A stretch of 64,000 nt of DNA from Agathobaculum butyriciproducens (GCA_003096535.1 QEKJ01000001.1:186001-250000), one strand, 5' to 3'; shown: positions 26,406 to 35,680, numbered from the stretch's first letter. Made by a program: numbers and translations. Notes: generated by a model not told the origin, from the sequence alone.

Positions 26406-28760
26406 TCATTCCAGCTTTTCAATTTTCATGACCATTACGGTCCTATCGTCATCGTGTCCGCGGCCTTTCGCCTCGTTCACAAGCTGTGCCGCGATCTCCT
26501 TCGGGCTGTCGCCTGCATGCGCGATGAGCAGCTGCCGCACCCATTTATCGTCCGTGCCGTCGGTCACGCCGTCCGAGAGCATAACCACGATATCGCCGTC
26601 GTTCATCTGCAGCGGCACGGCATCGCCAAGTTCGTCCTCCTCCGCCAGACCGATGGGCAGCGCCGTGCCCGGCAGAATGGTCCACCGGCCGTTCAGCCGC
26701 ATGTAGGTCGGTGCGGCGCCGCACTTGAGGTTTTCCGCGCGTCCGCTGAACAGATCGAGCGTGAATGCGTCCAGTGTGGTGAAGCGCATGCCGTCTGACC
26801 GCAGGCGCAGCGCCGGAGAGACCGCGTGCAGCGCGTCTCCGACCGAAATGCCTGCACGCAGGAACCGCTCGAGCGAGGTGATGAGCATGCGGCTGTCCCG
26901 CGACGCGGCGGCACCCGAACCCATGCCGTCCGACAGGAGCAGGCACGCCGTTCCGGTGTCGGTGAGAAAGTAGCACGCGTTGTCGCCCGAGACCGACGCG
27001 CCCTCCTTCTGCTGACGGCCAATACCGACCACCGCACGGTACGGCGCCCGTTCATGCATCTCAACATGGATGCCCTGGCTGCCCTTTTTCTTCTCCGGTG
27101 CGGTCAGCGTCACGCCCAGCAGCGCCGACAGGCCGGCTGAAAAGCCGTCCCCCTGCTTCATGATGTCGTCGATGCCCTCGCCGTACAGTTCAACGGTCAG
27201 CCTGCCCTGCGAATCCCGCACCGCGCACACGCGGTCGATCCATCCGAACGCTGCTGCGTACCGACGCACCTGCCGTTCCATCAGCGGCTGCGCCGTTTCA
27301 TCCTGTGTGACCTCCGCGCCAAGCTGCCGAAGAATGTCCGTAATGCCTGCGTATTGCCTGGCAAGCAGGCTCTGGTTTTCCTCCTGCTGCCGCCGAAGGC
27401 TTTCGCGCTCGCGCAGCGCAAACAGTGCACTGTTGATGGCACGCATCAGCTCGGGCAGACGCGCACACCGTGCCGCAAAATGATAGGGAAAATCGCTCAT
27501 TTCCGCTCGCCCGCGCTGCAGCATCGGCTGGGTCACATCATTGAGCGCCGCCAGCGTGCTCACATAGTCCCGCTGCCAGCACTGCGTACACAGCATGCAG
27601 TTTTTGCAGACATGATCGCTCGCGTAGTCGAATACCGCCCGAATATTCCGGTCTCCGGCGGCTTTGCCCTCGCTGACGCCATGCAGCATAGCAAGGTACA
27701 GTTCGTAGAACGCCTGCGCCGCCTCGGTCGCACAGGTGCCCGCGAGTCTGCGCACACGCTGACTGGCGGCTTCGCCCATCAGGGTATCTGGCAGCAGGCT
27801 GCGCCGGATGGCCTCCCACACGAAGGGCGGCAGCGCCGCGAACATGAGGACCGCGCAGAACAGCTCTGCAATCAGCGGAATGAACAGCGGATGCTCCACG
27901 CCGAGCATAGCCGCGCACAGTCCGCCGCCGAGCGCACAGACCGAAAACCAGCCGCGGCCGCTGTCATGAAACAGTCCGGCAACGAGCGCACACAGGCCAT
28001 AGCAGCAGGTGAACAAGGCTCCGTAGCCGATGTTGAGATCCATTGCCGCGCCGAACGCGACACCGGCTGCCGCGCCCGCCGCCGGTCCGCCGAGATACGC
28101 CGCCGCCAGCACGAGCAGCAGCGCGCCCGCTCTCGCGGGAGCGAACACGCCGAACAGATTGATACCCGAAAGCGATAACAGCACGGTTGCGGTCAGCACC
28201 AAAAGCGTTACCGGTCTGCGCCAGTCGTTTTCGTCGCGCGGCGGTGCAAAGGCCGCGCCGTACATCCAGCACACGCCAAACGTGATGCCCTGCACGAGCA
28301 GGAATGTCAGCACCGCCGGTGCGGTCAGCTCTGCGCCGAGCGGCAGAAACACGAATGTACACGCCGCGCTTGCAAACGTTGCTACACCGGGTGCAAACCA
28401 CCGCTCGGACATCACGCGCAGACCGGCGCACACGCTCATCACGCACAGCACCAGCAGCGCTGCCGCGGCGTAAATGCCGCCGTGGAATCCGTCGCCGCGC
28501 AGCATGACGCCGCACACCAGACCGCCGAGCGCGGACAGACCCGCTCCTCGAGCCATCAAGGCCGCCGTCATCGCCAGTCCGAACGGCATGTACCCGCCAA
28601 GGATGGTTCCCTGTGCCAGCACCGCACACAGCACGAATCGCTGTGCGCCTGTGATGAGCGTCCGCAAATGCTCCTGTTTCCATAATCCGGCAGCCCATGC
28701 TGCTGCATGCCCGATCCGCACCGGTATCGACGCGGACCGTCTTGCCCTTTGTTTATCCAT
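26406..28760 (-). CDS. spoIIE: Stage II sporulation protein E (SpoIIE phosphatase)
   Basis: Membrane-bound PP2C-type phosphatase that dephosphorylates SpoIIAA to activate sigma-F in the forespore. It has 784 residues. The first ~300 hold about ten membrane segments. The middle regulatory region includes a Cys cluster (HVCKNCMLCTQCWQRD). The C-terminal PP2C domain has LLLSDGMGSGAAA (about 575), TTLDAFTLDLFSG, VVMLSDGVTDG and GHDDDRTVMVMKIEKLE. The ATG at 28760 has GGGAGGCG; an open upstream extension to 28904 has no site. It is usually near yabP/yabQ and divIC, but here lies 28 kb away. Confidence 0.95.
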   Translation of the reverse strand: MDKQRARRSASIPVRIGHAAAWAAGLWKQEHLRTLITGAQRFVLCAVLAQGTILGGYMPFGLAMTAALMARGAGLSALGGLVCGVMLRGDGFHGGIYAAAALLVLCVMSVCAGLRVMSERWFAPGVATFASAACTFVFLPLGAELTAPAVLTFLLVQGITFGVCWMYGAAFAPPRDENDWRRPVTLLVLTATVLLSLSGINLFGVFAPARAGALLLVLAAAYLGGPAAGAAAGVAFGAAMDLNIGYGALFTCCYGLCALVAGLFHDSGRGWFSVCALGGGLCAAMLGVEHPLFIPLIAELFCAVLMFAALPPFVWEAIRRSLLPDTLMGEAASQRVRRLAGTCATEAAQAFYELYLAMLHGVSEGKAAGDRNIRAVFDYASDHVCKNCMLCTQCWQRDYVSTLAALNDVTQPMLQRGRAEMSDFPYHFAARCARLPELMRAINSALFALRERESLRRQQEENQSLLARQYAGITDILRQLGAEVTQDETAQPLMERQVRRYAAAFGWIDRVCAVRDSQGRLTVELYGEGIDDIMKQGDGFSAGLSALLGVTLTAPEKKKGSQGIHVEMHERAPYRAVVGIGRQQKEGASVSGDNACYFLTDTGTACLLLSDGMGSGAAASRDSRMLITSLERFLRAGISVGDALHAVSPALRLRSDGMRFTTLDAFTLDLFSGRAENLKCGAAPTYMRLNGRWTILPGTALPIGLAEEDELGDAVPLQMNDGDIVVMLSDGVTDGTDDKWVRQLLIAHAGDSPKEIAAQLVNEAKGRGHDDDRTVMVMKIEKLE

Positions 28761-28967
28761 TTCGTTACGCCTCCCTTGCTGTTTTCCCAGTATATCCCAA
28801 TACAGACGTGCCGCTTGGCGGGAAATAACATCGGGAATTGCGTTTTGAAAAAAGTTAAGCGCATATTCCAACTTTCGAGCGCGAAAAAGTGGCGGTTTCG
28901 CCACAGAAACAAAAGGATAGACAGCGGCGCTTATAAAGTATTGGAATGTGCGGATATGCGCTGTCGT

Positions 28968-29340
28968 TAGTGCGGCGGGCCAAAAGGATAGACACCAAGG
29001 TTTGCCCGTAGGCCACTAAACCTTGTTCCCGCGCCGTGCGCGGATTAAATGAGTACTATCCTCTTGGGACTCCATCTTCCTTTATTAGATAGTCTGGCGC
29101 AGACCAGAGACCAGCGACCGCTCCGAAAAGGAGAACGGCAGAGGATTTTTTCTTCCGTAGAGGCGCACAGTGTGCGCCCATGTCTTAACCTATCCGCAGT
29201 GTCGAATAATTTACTGCTACACATATCGGCTGCTCTACGCAGGCGCGGCACAAGGTGAATTGCCCAAAGGGCAAGAGAGGGTCCTCTGGAGGATGACCGT
29301 GCCGCGCAACTCTTTTACGCGTTATTACAGACAGTTCCTC
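28968..29340 (+). repeat. Repeat R copy B (single arm)
   Basis: A single arm of the R family occupying most of the gap between spoIIE and the ABC genes. It carries the conserved GAACGGCAGAGGATTTTTTC block, AAGGTGAATTGCCCAAAGGG and AGAGAGGGTCCTCTGGAGGA. The first hairpin is interrupted by ~50 extra bases (about 29000-29050) relative to other copies. No gene is seen between 28761 and 29545. Confidence 0.8.
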
Positions 29341-29367
29341 CGAATTTCATTTATCAACCAACCTTAC

Positions 29368-29445
29368 CGTAGGGTGCGACGACCTCGGCGCACCGTAGCA
29401 AACGATTTGCACACATTTAATCGTAGGGGCGGTCATTGACCGCCC
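29368..29445. repeat. REP-like arms downstream of R copy B
   Basis: CGTAGGGTGCGACGACCTCG followed by CGTAGGGGCGGTCATTGACC with its own hairpin, the left half of the composite seen whole at 7748. It is followed by AT-rich TTCTCCATT repeats to 29500. Confidence 0.7.
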
Positions 29446-29507
29446 ACACAACGGAAAACCACCATGTCAATTCTCCATTCTCCATTTTCAATTCTCAATT
29501 CGGCGCA

Positions 29508-29541
29508 AAAAAGAACCCGAAACTCTCGTTTCGGGTTCTTT
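29508..29541 (-). terminator. Terminator after the ABC exporter genes
   Basis: AAAGAACCCGAAA/TTTCGGGTTCTTT hairpin with a T run on the minus strand. Confidence 0.9.
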
Positions 29542-29545
29542 GATC

Positions 29546-31471
29546 TTACTCCAGCTCAAACGCTCCGGTATAGAGCTGATAATATTTGCCGTGTTCCGCG
29601 ATCAGCTGCTCATGGTTGCCGCGCTCGATGATATGACCGAGCTGCAGCACCATAATAACGTCTGCGTTTTGAATCGTGGACAGGCGGTGCGCGATAACGA
29701 ACACCGTACGTCCGTACATGAGGCCGTCCATGCCGGCCTGCACGATGGACTCCGTGCGGGTATCAATCGAGCTGGTCGCCTCATCGAGGATCATAACCGG
29801 CGGATCGGCAACAGCCGCACGCGCGATGGAAAGCAGCTGGCACTGACCCTGCGACAGACTGCCGCCGTCGCCGTCGATGACGGTATCGTAGCCGTCCGGC
29901 AGTCGGCGGATGAAGTCGTCCGCATTGGCAAGCTGCGCCGCTGCCTCGACTTCCTCGTCGGTCGCATCCAGACGGCCGTAGCGGATATTATCGCGGATGG
30001 TGCCGGTAAACAGGTTGGTATCCTGCAGAACGATGCCGAGCGAGCGGCGAAGATCGGCTTTTTTGATCTTATTGATATTGATGCCGTCGTAGCGGATCTT
30101 GCCGTCCGCGAGGTCGTAGAAACGGTTGATCAGGTTGGTGATGGTCGTTTTGCCCGCGCCGGTTGCACCGACGAACGCGACCTTCTGACCGGGCTCGGCG
30201 TACAGCGTGATGTCGTGCAGAACGATCTTATCCGGGTTATAACCGAAATCCACATCGAAGAAGCGGACATCGCCGCGGACCTGCGTGTAGGTGGTGGTGC
30301 CGTCCTCGTGCGGGTGCTTCCACGCCCAGATGTTGGTCTTTTCCGGGGTTTCAACGAGTTCGCCGTTCTTGTCGTACTTGGCGTTAACGAGAGTAACGTA
30401 GCCGTTGTCTACCTCAGGCTCCTCGTCCATCAGCTCAAAGATACGCTCGGCACCGGCAAGCGCCATAACGATGGAATTGAACTGCTGCGAAATCTGCGTT
30501 ACCGGCTGGGTGAACGACTTAGTCAGCTGCAGGAAGGACGCGATAACGCCGATGGTGATGCTGTTTCCGACCACGCCGGACAGCGCCAGCGCACCGCCGA
30601 CAACCGCCACCAGAACGTACAGCAGGTTGCCGATGTTCATCATGATCGGCATGAGGATGTTTGCGAAGGTATTCGCACTCGCAGCATTCTCACGCAGCTC
30701 ATCGTTGAGCTCATCGAACTGCTCCTTGCACTTTTCCTCGTGGCAGAACACCTTGATGACCTTCTGACCGTTGATCATCTCCTCGATATAGCCGTTGACC
30801 CTGCCGAGCGACTTCTGCTGCTCGAGGAAGTACTTCGCGGACTGACCGCCCAGCTTCTTTACCACCTTGAGCATGACGCACACGCCGAGCAGTACGAACA
30901 GCGTCAGCCATACATTCGTCACCAGCATGCCGATGAACACCGAGATAATGGTCATCGCCGAGGAAAACATCTGCGGCACGGACTGGCTGAGCATCTGCTG
31001 CAGCGTATCGGTATCGTTGGTGAAATGGCTCATCAGATCGCCGTGGGTATGCGTATCGAAGTAGCGAATCGGCAGCTTCTGCATGTGCGCGAACATCTCG
31101 TCACGCACCTTTTTGAGCACGCCCTGCGAAATGCCGACCATCAGCCAGTTGTAGATGAACGTAGTCGCAATGCCGATGAGATAGATCACCGCCATACTCA
31201 TCAGTGCATGCAGCAGACCGGTAAACACCGGAGATGCCTGCAGCAGCAGCGGAGAAATATAGTCGTCGATCAGGCTTTTGAGGAACATGGAGCCTGCCAC
31301 GTTTGCCACAGCCGACAGAAGAATGCAGATCAGTACGACCACAAACTGTACGCCGTAGCCCTTCTGAATATATTTCATAAGACGTCCGAGCGTCTTTTTC
31401 GGATTTTTGCTGCGCTTGCCGCCCATCATGCCTCTGCGGCCGCCGGGTCCGCGCATCTGAGGTCTTGCCAT
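29546..31471 (-). CDS. ABC exporter, fused membrane/ATPase half, catalytically canonical subunit
   Basis: It has 641 residues: a Gly/Arg-rich N-terminus, a six-helix exporter domain (about 40-340) and an ATPase domain. Walker A GATGAGKTT, signature LSQGQCQLL, Walker B VMILDEATSSID with the catalytic Glu, and H-loop VIAHRLSTI are all canonical except the Q in place of G in the signature. Its start overlaps the stop of the neighbouring exporter gene by one base. Together they should form a heterodimeric exporter (LmrCD/BmrCD type) for drugs, lipids or peptides. An insert of ~35 residues before the ATPase (WAWKHPHEDGTTTYT) is unusual. Confidence 0.92.
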   Translation of the reverse strand: MARPQMRGPGGRRGMMGGKRSKNPKKTLGRLMKYIQKGYGVQFVVVLICILLSAVANVAGSMFLKSLIDDYISPLLLQASPVFTGLLHALMSMAVIYLIGIATTFIYNWLMVGISQGVLKKVRDEMFAHMQKLPIRYFDTHTHGDLMSHFTNDTDTLQQMLSQSVPQMFSSAMTIISVFIGMLVTNVWLTLFVLLGVCVMLKVVKKLGGQSAKYFLEQQKSLGRVNGYIEEMINGQKVIKVFCHEEKCKEQFDELNDELRENAASANTFANILMPIMMNIGNLLYVLVAVVGGALALSGVVGNSITIGVIASFLQLTKSFTQPVTQISQQFNSIVMALAGAERIFELMDEEPEVDNGYVTLVNAKYDKNGELVETPEKTNIWAWKHPHEDGTTTYTQVRGDVRFFDVDFGYNPDKIVLHDITLYAEPGQKVAFVGATGAGKTTITNLINRFYDLADGKIRYDGININKIKKADLRRSLGIVLQDTNLFTGTIRDNIRYGRLDATDEEVEAAAQLANADDFIRRLPDGYDTVIDGDGGSLSQGQCQLLSIARAAVADPPVMILDEATSSIDTRTESIVQAGMDGLMYGRTVFVIAHRLSTIQNADVIMVLQLGHIIERGNHEQLIAEHGKYYQLYTGAFELE

Positions 31472-33201
31472 TATTCCTCACCGCCCTTTCTGTTCTGCTG
31501 GTTGTAGATTTCCTGATAGATCGTGTTGGCGACGAGCAGCTCATCGTGCGTGCCGACAGCCTGCACGGTGCCGCCGTCGAGAATGACGATCTGATCCGCA
31601 TCCTGCACAGAGGAAACACGCTGTGCAATGATAATCTTGGTCGTGTCCGGGATTTCCTCCGCGAATGCCTTGCGGATAAGCGCATCCGTCTTGGTATCTA
31701 CCGCGCTGGTCGAGTCATCAAGAATGAGGATCTTCGGCTTTTTCAGCAGCGCACGCGCAATGCACAGGCGCTGCTTCTGACCGCCGGAGACATTCGAGCC
31801 GCCCTGCTCAATGTGGGTGTCGTACTTATCCGGCATCTGCTGGATGAATTCATCCGCCTGTGCCAGACGGCATACGCGCTCGAGCTCCTCGTCCGAGGCG
31901 TTTTCGTCACCCCAGCGAAGATTTTCCTTGATCGTGCCGGAGAACAGCACGTTCTTCTGGAGCACCATGGCAACCTGATCGCGCAGCGCCTCGATATCGT
32001 AATCGCGAACATCCACGCCGCCGACCTTGACCGTGCCGTGCGTGGTATCGTACAGGCGCGGAATCAGCTGCACGAGCGTAGACTTCGCGGAACCGGTGCC
32101 GCCGAGAATGCCGACGGTCTGACCGGCCTTGATATGCAGGTTGACGTTTTTAAGCGCCAGCTTGCGCTCATCGCCCTTGTAGCTGAAGGAAACGTCATCG
32201 AACTCGATCGCGCCGTCCTTGACCTCGTGAATCGGGTTTGCAGGATTGTGCAGGTCGGACTGCTCATCGAGGATTTCGGCAACACGCTCTGCGCTCGCCT
32301 TGGCCATGGTGATCATAACGAAAACCATCGCTACCATCATCAGGCTCATCAGGATCTGCATCGCGTAGGAGAACATGCTGGTCAGCTCGCCGGTGGTCAT
32401 CGAGCCGCCGACGATCAGACGCGCGCCGAACCACGAAATGAGCAGCATGCACGCGTACATACAGAACTGCATCAGCGGCATAACGCCTGCCATGGTCTTC
32501 TGCGCCTTGGAGAACGTGCGGTACAGCATGCCGGAAACGCCCTCGAACTTTTCAGTCTCGTGGTCCTCACGCACATAGGTCTTAACAACGCGGATGCCGC
32601 GCACATTTTCCTGTACGACCGTGTTCATACGGTCGTAGATCTTGAATGCGCGCTCAAAGACCGGACCGACAACCTTCATCAGGATGCCCATGCCGATTGC
32701 CAGAATCGGCAGCACCGCGAGGAATACGAGCGCCATCCTGCTGTTGATCCTCATCGCCATGAACAGCGCAAAGACCAGCATGACCGGGCAGCGCACCGCG
32801 ATGCGCGTGCACATCTGAAAGGCGTTCTGTACGTTGGTAACATCGGTGGTCAGACGGGTGACGATCGAACCGGTGGAGAACTTATCAATGTTGGAAAACG
32901 AGAAATTCTGCACATTGTAGTACATATCGTGACGCAGATTGCGGGCAAAGCCGGTTGAGGCTCTCGCCGCAAAGGTGCCGGCCGCCGCGCCGAACATCAG
33001 CGCGAGCATGGCGCACAGCACAAGGATGATGCCGTATTTCCAAATGGCGGCCATATCCTGCCCGTCAATGCCCTTGTCGATCAGCAGCGCCATAACCAGC
33101 GGAATGATGACCTCCATCACGACCTCGAGCACAACGAAAAACGGCGTGAGCAGTGCGTCCTTTTTGAACTCACGCACACTTTTCAGCAGTCGTTTTATCA
33201 T
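31471..33201 (-). CDS. ABC exporter, degenerate-site partner subunit
   Basis: It has 576 residues: a six-helix exporter domain then an ATPase domain. The catalytic motifs are altered: Walker A GGTGSAKST (Gly to Ala), Walker B ILILDDSTSAVD (Glu to Asp) and H-loop IIAQRVSSV (His to Gln), while the signature VSGGQKQRL is intact. This is the pattern of the degenerate half in asymmetric heterodimeric exporters such as TM287/288. The ATG at 33201 overlaps the stop of the MarR gene (TAATG), so the three genes form one coupled operon. Confidence 0.92.
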   Translation of the reverse strand: MIKRLLKSVREFKKDALLTPFFVVLEVVMEVIIPLVMALLIDKGIDGQDMAAIWKYGIILVLCAMLALMFGAAAGTFAARASTGFARNLRHDMYYNVQNFSFSNIDKFSTGSIVTRLTTDVTNVQNAFQMCTRIAVRCPVMLVFALFMAMRINSRMALVFLAVLPILAIGMGILMKVVGPVFERAFKIYDRMNTVVQENVRGIRVVKTYVREDHETEKFEGVSGMLYRTFSKAQKTMAGVMPLMQFCMYACMLLISWFGARLIVGGSMTTGELTSMFSYAMQILMSLMMVAMVFVMITMAKASAERVAEILDEQSDLHNPANPIHEVKDGAIEFDDVSFSYKGDERKLALKNVNLHIKAGQTVGILGGTGSAKSTLVQLIPRLYDTTHGTVKVGGVDVRDYDIEALRDQVAMVLQKNVLFSGTIKENLRWGDENASDEELERVCRLAQADEFIQQMPDKYDTHIEQGGSNVSGGQKQRLCIARALLKKPKILILDDSTSAVDTKTDALIRKAFAEEIPDTTKIIIAQRVSSVQDADQIVILDGGTVQAVGTHDELLVANTIYQEIYNQQNRKGGEE

Positions 33202-33707
33202 TATTTCTGTCCCTCCCTGCACATATTGCATTGGTACTGCTCCAGATTGGAGCGGATTTTTTCACAGACCGCAAACCAGCCCTTCAGCTCGTCCTCTGTG
33301 ATGCCCTGCCGCAGAAGCTGCTCCATCTGCTGCATGCGCTCAGTAATGTATTCATCCATTGCACGCGCCTGCTCGGTCAGCACCAGACGTTTCAGGCGGC
33401 CGTCATGCTCCACCGGCTCACGGCGGATAATGCCGTGCTGCTCCATCAGCTGCAGTATGCCCGTTGCGGTCGAGCGGCGCATCTGGAACACGTTTTCCAG
33501 ATCCTTCTGGAATATATCGCCCTGCTTTTCGTGTATGATCAGGTGATGGACGATCATCGCCTGCATGCCGGTCACATTCGCTGCATTCGCAGTCTTTTCG
33601 GTCATACACGCCATCTGCCGCCGAAGCAGATTATGCAGCATACCGATTTCTGCACCGATGCGGTCGTCCGAGTGACCGCAGCATTCATTATGGTCACAGC
33701 AATTCAT
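33201..33707 (-). CDS. MarR-family transcriptional regulator with Cys-rich N-terminus
   Basis: Winged-helix repressor probably controlling the exporter operon it heads. It has 168 residues. The helix-turn-helix region is about 70-110 (FQKDLENVFQMRRSTATGIL), the wing is EPVEHDGRLKRLVLT. The first 12 residues, MNCCDHNECCGH, hold four cysteines and two histidines, and the C-terminus has CNMCREGQK. This suggests metal or redox sensing, which is inference. GGAGGCTAAC lies just before the ATG at 33707. Confidence 0.9.
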   Translation of the reverse strand: MNCCDHNECCGHSDDRIGAEIGMLHNLLRRQMACMTEKTANAANVTGMQAMIVHHLIIHEKQGDIFQKDLENVFQMRRSTATGILQLMEQHGIIRREPVEHDGRLKRLVLTEQARAMDEYITERMQQMEQLLRQGITEDELKGWFAVCEKIRSNLEQYQCNMCREGQK

Positions 33708-33723
33708 TGTTAGCCTCCTTACT

Positions 33724-33767
33724 GTTAGCTTGCTAACATATTATACACCGTCACTCGGCAATGTCAA
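33724..33767 (-). promoter_or_regulatory. Promoter and operator of the marR-ABC operon
   Basis: Minus-strand TTGACA (33762-33767), 16 bases, TATAAT (33740-33745). A perfect 14-base palindrome GTTAGCTTGCTAAC (33724-33737) overlaps the start of transcription, right where a MarR dimer would block it. Half of the motif (GTTAGC) recurs beside the ribosome site. Confidence 0.85.
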
Positions 33768-33794
33768 CGGGTTTCACGAAATGTTCACATTTCG

Positions 33795-34180
33795 GGGAGT
33801 GGTCGCTTACGAAGCGAGAGGAATCTCACCCGCCCAGCGGGGGCGCCGTACCCACGGCGGGGGGCAAGAGGGTAGACACCAATGGTTTCTACCCTCTTAA
33901 CTCCCACTTCCTTTTGTTTCTTAACCTGACGCATACCAGAGACCGGCGACCGCTTCGAAAAAGGGAACGGCAGTCGGATTACTCTGCCGTAGGGGCGCAC
34001 AGCGTGCGCCCATTTCTCGACATATTCGCAGTTCACAGATAACGTACTACTACACATGCGGCCTGCTCTCCGCAGGCGCAACACAAGGTGAATTGCCCAA
34101 AGGGCAAGAGAGGGTCCCCTGGGGGATACCTGTGTCGCGCAACTCATTGGTCTGGTGGCTACAGACGGCACCTGCGAGTT
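33795..34180 (+). repeat. Repeat R copy C (single arm)
   Basis: R-family arm with GGGTAGACACCAATGG hairpin, GACCGCTTCGAAAAAGGGAA, GTAGGGGCGCACAGCGTGCG and AAGGTGAATTGCCCAAAGGG. It begins with part of the S/flank module (GGCGGGGGGC). Followed by a REP-like arm at 34202-34232 and two further hairpins (34260-34300, 34318-34370). No gene is seen between 33708 and 34380. Confidence 0.8.
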
Positions 34181-34380
34181 TAATTTGATAATGAATGTTT
34201 ACCGTAGGGTGCGCCGACCTCGGCGCACCGTGCTATCCGGCTGGCACTCAATAAAAATGAAAAAATGGAGAATGCCCTACCTCGGGGTTCATTCTCCATT
34301 CCGACTCGCTAAGAGCCGCCCTATGGGCGGTTGCTCGCTGGACGCCCACTGCGGTGGGTGTCTCCATTTTCAATTTTCCA

Positions 34381-34890
34381 TTATTTCGCCTGATATGCCG
34401 GTTTGAGAAACATTTCTCCAAGATACTGCTTGCCGGTTTCGGTTCGGAACACGCGGTCTTTCGCGGTTTTACACTGCTCTGCCGTCATACCGTCCTCGTA
34501 GGCGTTGACAAGGAAATCCGCTTCAAGCAGAATACGGAAATCTTTTTCCTCTCCGGCGGTATAGGTATGGTGATGCGCGATGAGCCACTGCACGCGCTCG
34601 CTCTCCCGCTCATCTGCGCCGCACTGCTGCAGCATGGGAGCCGCGACCGCCGGGCCTTCCATCTCCTGCCAGTGTCCGCCGCTCGAGCCGTGCTTCCGTT
34701 CGGCTTCGTGGATGCCGATATCGTGCAGAACGGCTGCAGCTTCGAGTATATTCTGCTTCTGCTCATCCAGACCTTCCCTGCGCCCGAGCAGGCGGCTGTA
34801 CGCGTATACCTTTATAAAGTGCTGAATCCGTTTTGCGTCGCCTGCGTCATACGCGATGGCGAGCGCGGTCAGCTTTTCGATGTCGATCAT
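34381..34890 (-). CDS. HD-domain phosphohydrolase
   Basis: Small HD-superfamily hydrolase of 169 residues, substrate unknown. Metal-binding motif: HFIKVYAYS early, then VLHDIGIHEAERKHGSSGG (HD pair near residue 55), and LIAHHHTYTAG (about 105). The ATG at 34890 follows AAAGGAGTG. The frame is open further upstream into P copy 3, but without a start signal. It stands alone between R copy C and P copy 3. Confidence 0.85.
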   Translation of the reverse strand: MIDIEKLTALAIAYDAGDAKRIQHFIKVYAYSRLLGRREGLDEQKQNILEAAAVLHDIGIHEAERKHGSSGGHWQEMEGPAVAAPMLQQCGADERESERVQWLIAHHHTYTAGEEKDFRILLEADFLVNAYEDGMTAEQCKTAKDRVFRTETGKQYLGEMFLKPAYQAK

Positions 34891-34946
34891 GCGTGTCACT
34901 CCTTTGGCGCAAGCATAGCACCGCACGACCGGATTTGTCAAGTCAG

Positions 34947-35107
34947 GGTAATACCACATAATTGAACAAGAGCGATTTACGAGTAAATTTTGCGGTCTGA
35001 CTAGGCGTGATTTTGCGGTAATACTTTGTGTATTACCGTGAAAGCACAACGACGTCAGAGCACAAAATTTCCGTAAAGCGCCGCAGTTTAATTGTGCGGT
35101 GTTATCC
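34947..35107 (+). repeat. Repeat P copy 3 (161 bp), right next to the atl gene
   Basis: Ends GGTAATACCACATAATTGAA and TTTAATTGTGCGGTGTTATC; subterminal AAGAGCGATTTACGAGTAAA matches its inverse before GCGCCGC. Its right end supplies the stop codon of the alkyltransferase-like gene. Confidence 0.85.
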
Positions 35108-35416
35108 TAATCCTGTCCAGCCGTATTTCGCCATATCCACACGGCCGTCCTCGGTGAACTCGATGCCGTCCGCTTCGAGCAGTGCGCGCTGGATATCCGC
35201 GCCGCCGAACGCAAACGCCGGTGACGTTCGTCCGTCTTTCGTTACCACGCGGTAGCACGGAATCCCCTCCGGATCGGGATTGGCATGCAGCGCATAGCCA
35301 ACAACGCGCGCCCATCTCGGATTGCCCGCGAGCAGCGCGACCTGCCCGTAGCTGGCCACCGTTCCGCGCGGAATTTTCTTCACCACTGCATATATTCGCT
35401 CAAAGCTGTTTGCCAT
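35102..35416 (-). CDS. Alkyltransferase-like protein (MGMT C-terminal domain family)
   Basis: It has 104 residues, only the DNA-binding/active-site domain of O6-alkylguanine-DNA alkyltransferase. IPRGTVASYGQVALLAGNPR is the helix-turn-helix part and NPDPEGIPCYRVVTKDGRTS holds the active site. The usual PCHRV motif reads PCYRV: the cysteine is kept but the histidine is replaced by tyrosine, so activity is uncertain; it may instead flag alkylated bases as ATL proteins do. ATG at 35416 has a weak AAAGGTGG site. The gene is enclosed by P copies 3 and 4 in the same orientation. Confidence 0.85.
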   Translation of the reverse strand: MANSFERIYAVVKKIPRGTVASYGQVALLAGNPRWARVVGYALHANPDPEGIPCYRVVTKDGRTSPAFAFGGADIQRALLEADGIEFTEDGRVDMAKYGWTGLG

Positions 35417-35440
35417 AGCTAATCCACCTTTCTTTTTACC

Positions 35441-35602
35441 AGTCAATACCACATAATGAAACAAGAGTGATTTGCGAGTAAATTTTCTTTTTTTGACGAG
35501 GCATGGTTTTGCAGCAATACTTTCGGATTGCAAGAAAACACACCGAAGTCAAGAAAGTAAATTTTCGCAAAGCACCGCCGCTTTAATTATGCGGTACTGG
35601 CT
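35441..35602 (+). repeat. Repeat P copy 4 (162 bp)
   Basis: Ends AGTCAATACCACATAATGAA and AATTATGCGGTACTGGCT; shares AAGAGTGATTTGCGAGTAAA with the other copies. It is in the same orientation as copy 3, so the two flank the atl gene as direct repeats of a palindromic element. Confidence 0.85.
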
Positions 35603-35680
35603 TTATTATATCAAGTCAGATTGCCAATATCCATAGGTTTTTCGGCCTAAAAAACTGTATAATTTTATCGTGCTAAAGTA

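Noticed and set aside
29540-32958. Two long plus-strand frames opposite the ABC exporter genes
   Set aside because: Histidine/arginine-rich translations typical of reversed GC-rich genes; the exporter genes explain the sequence.
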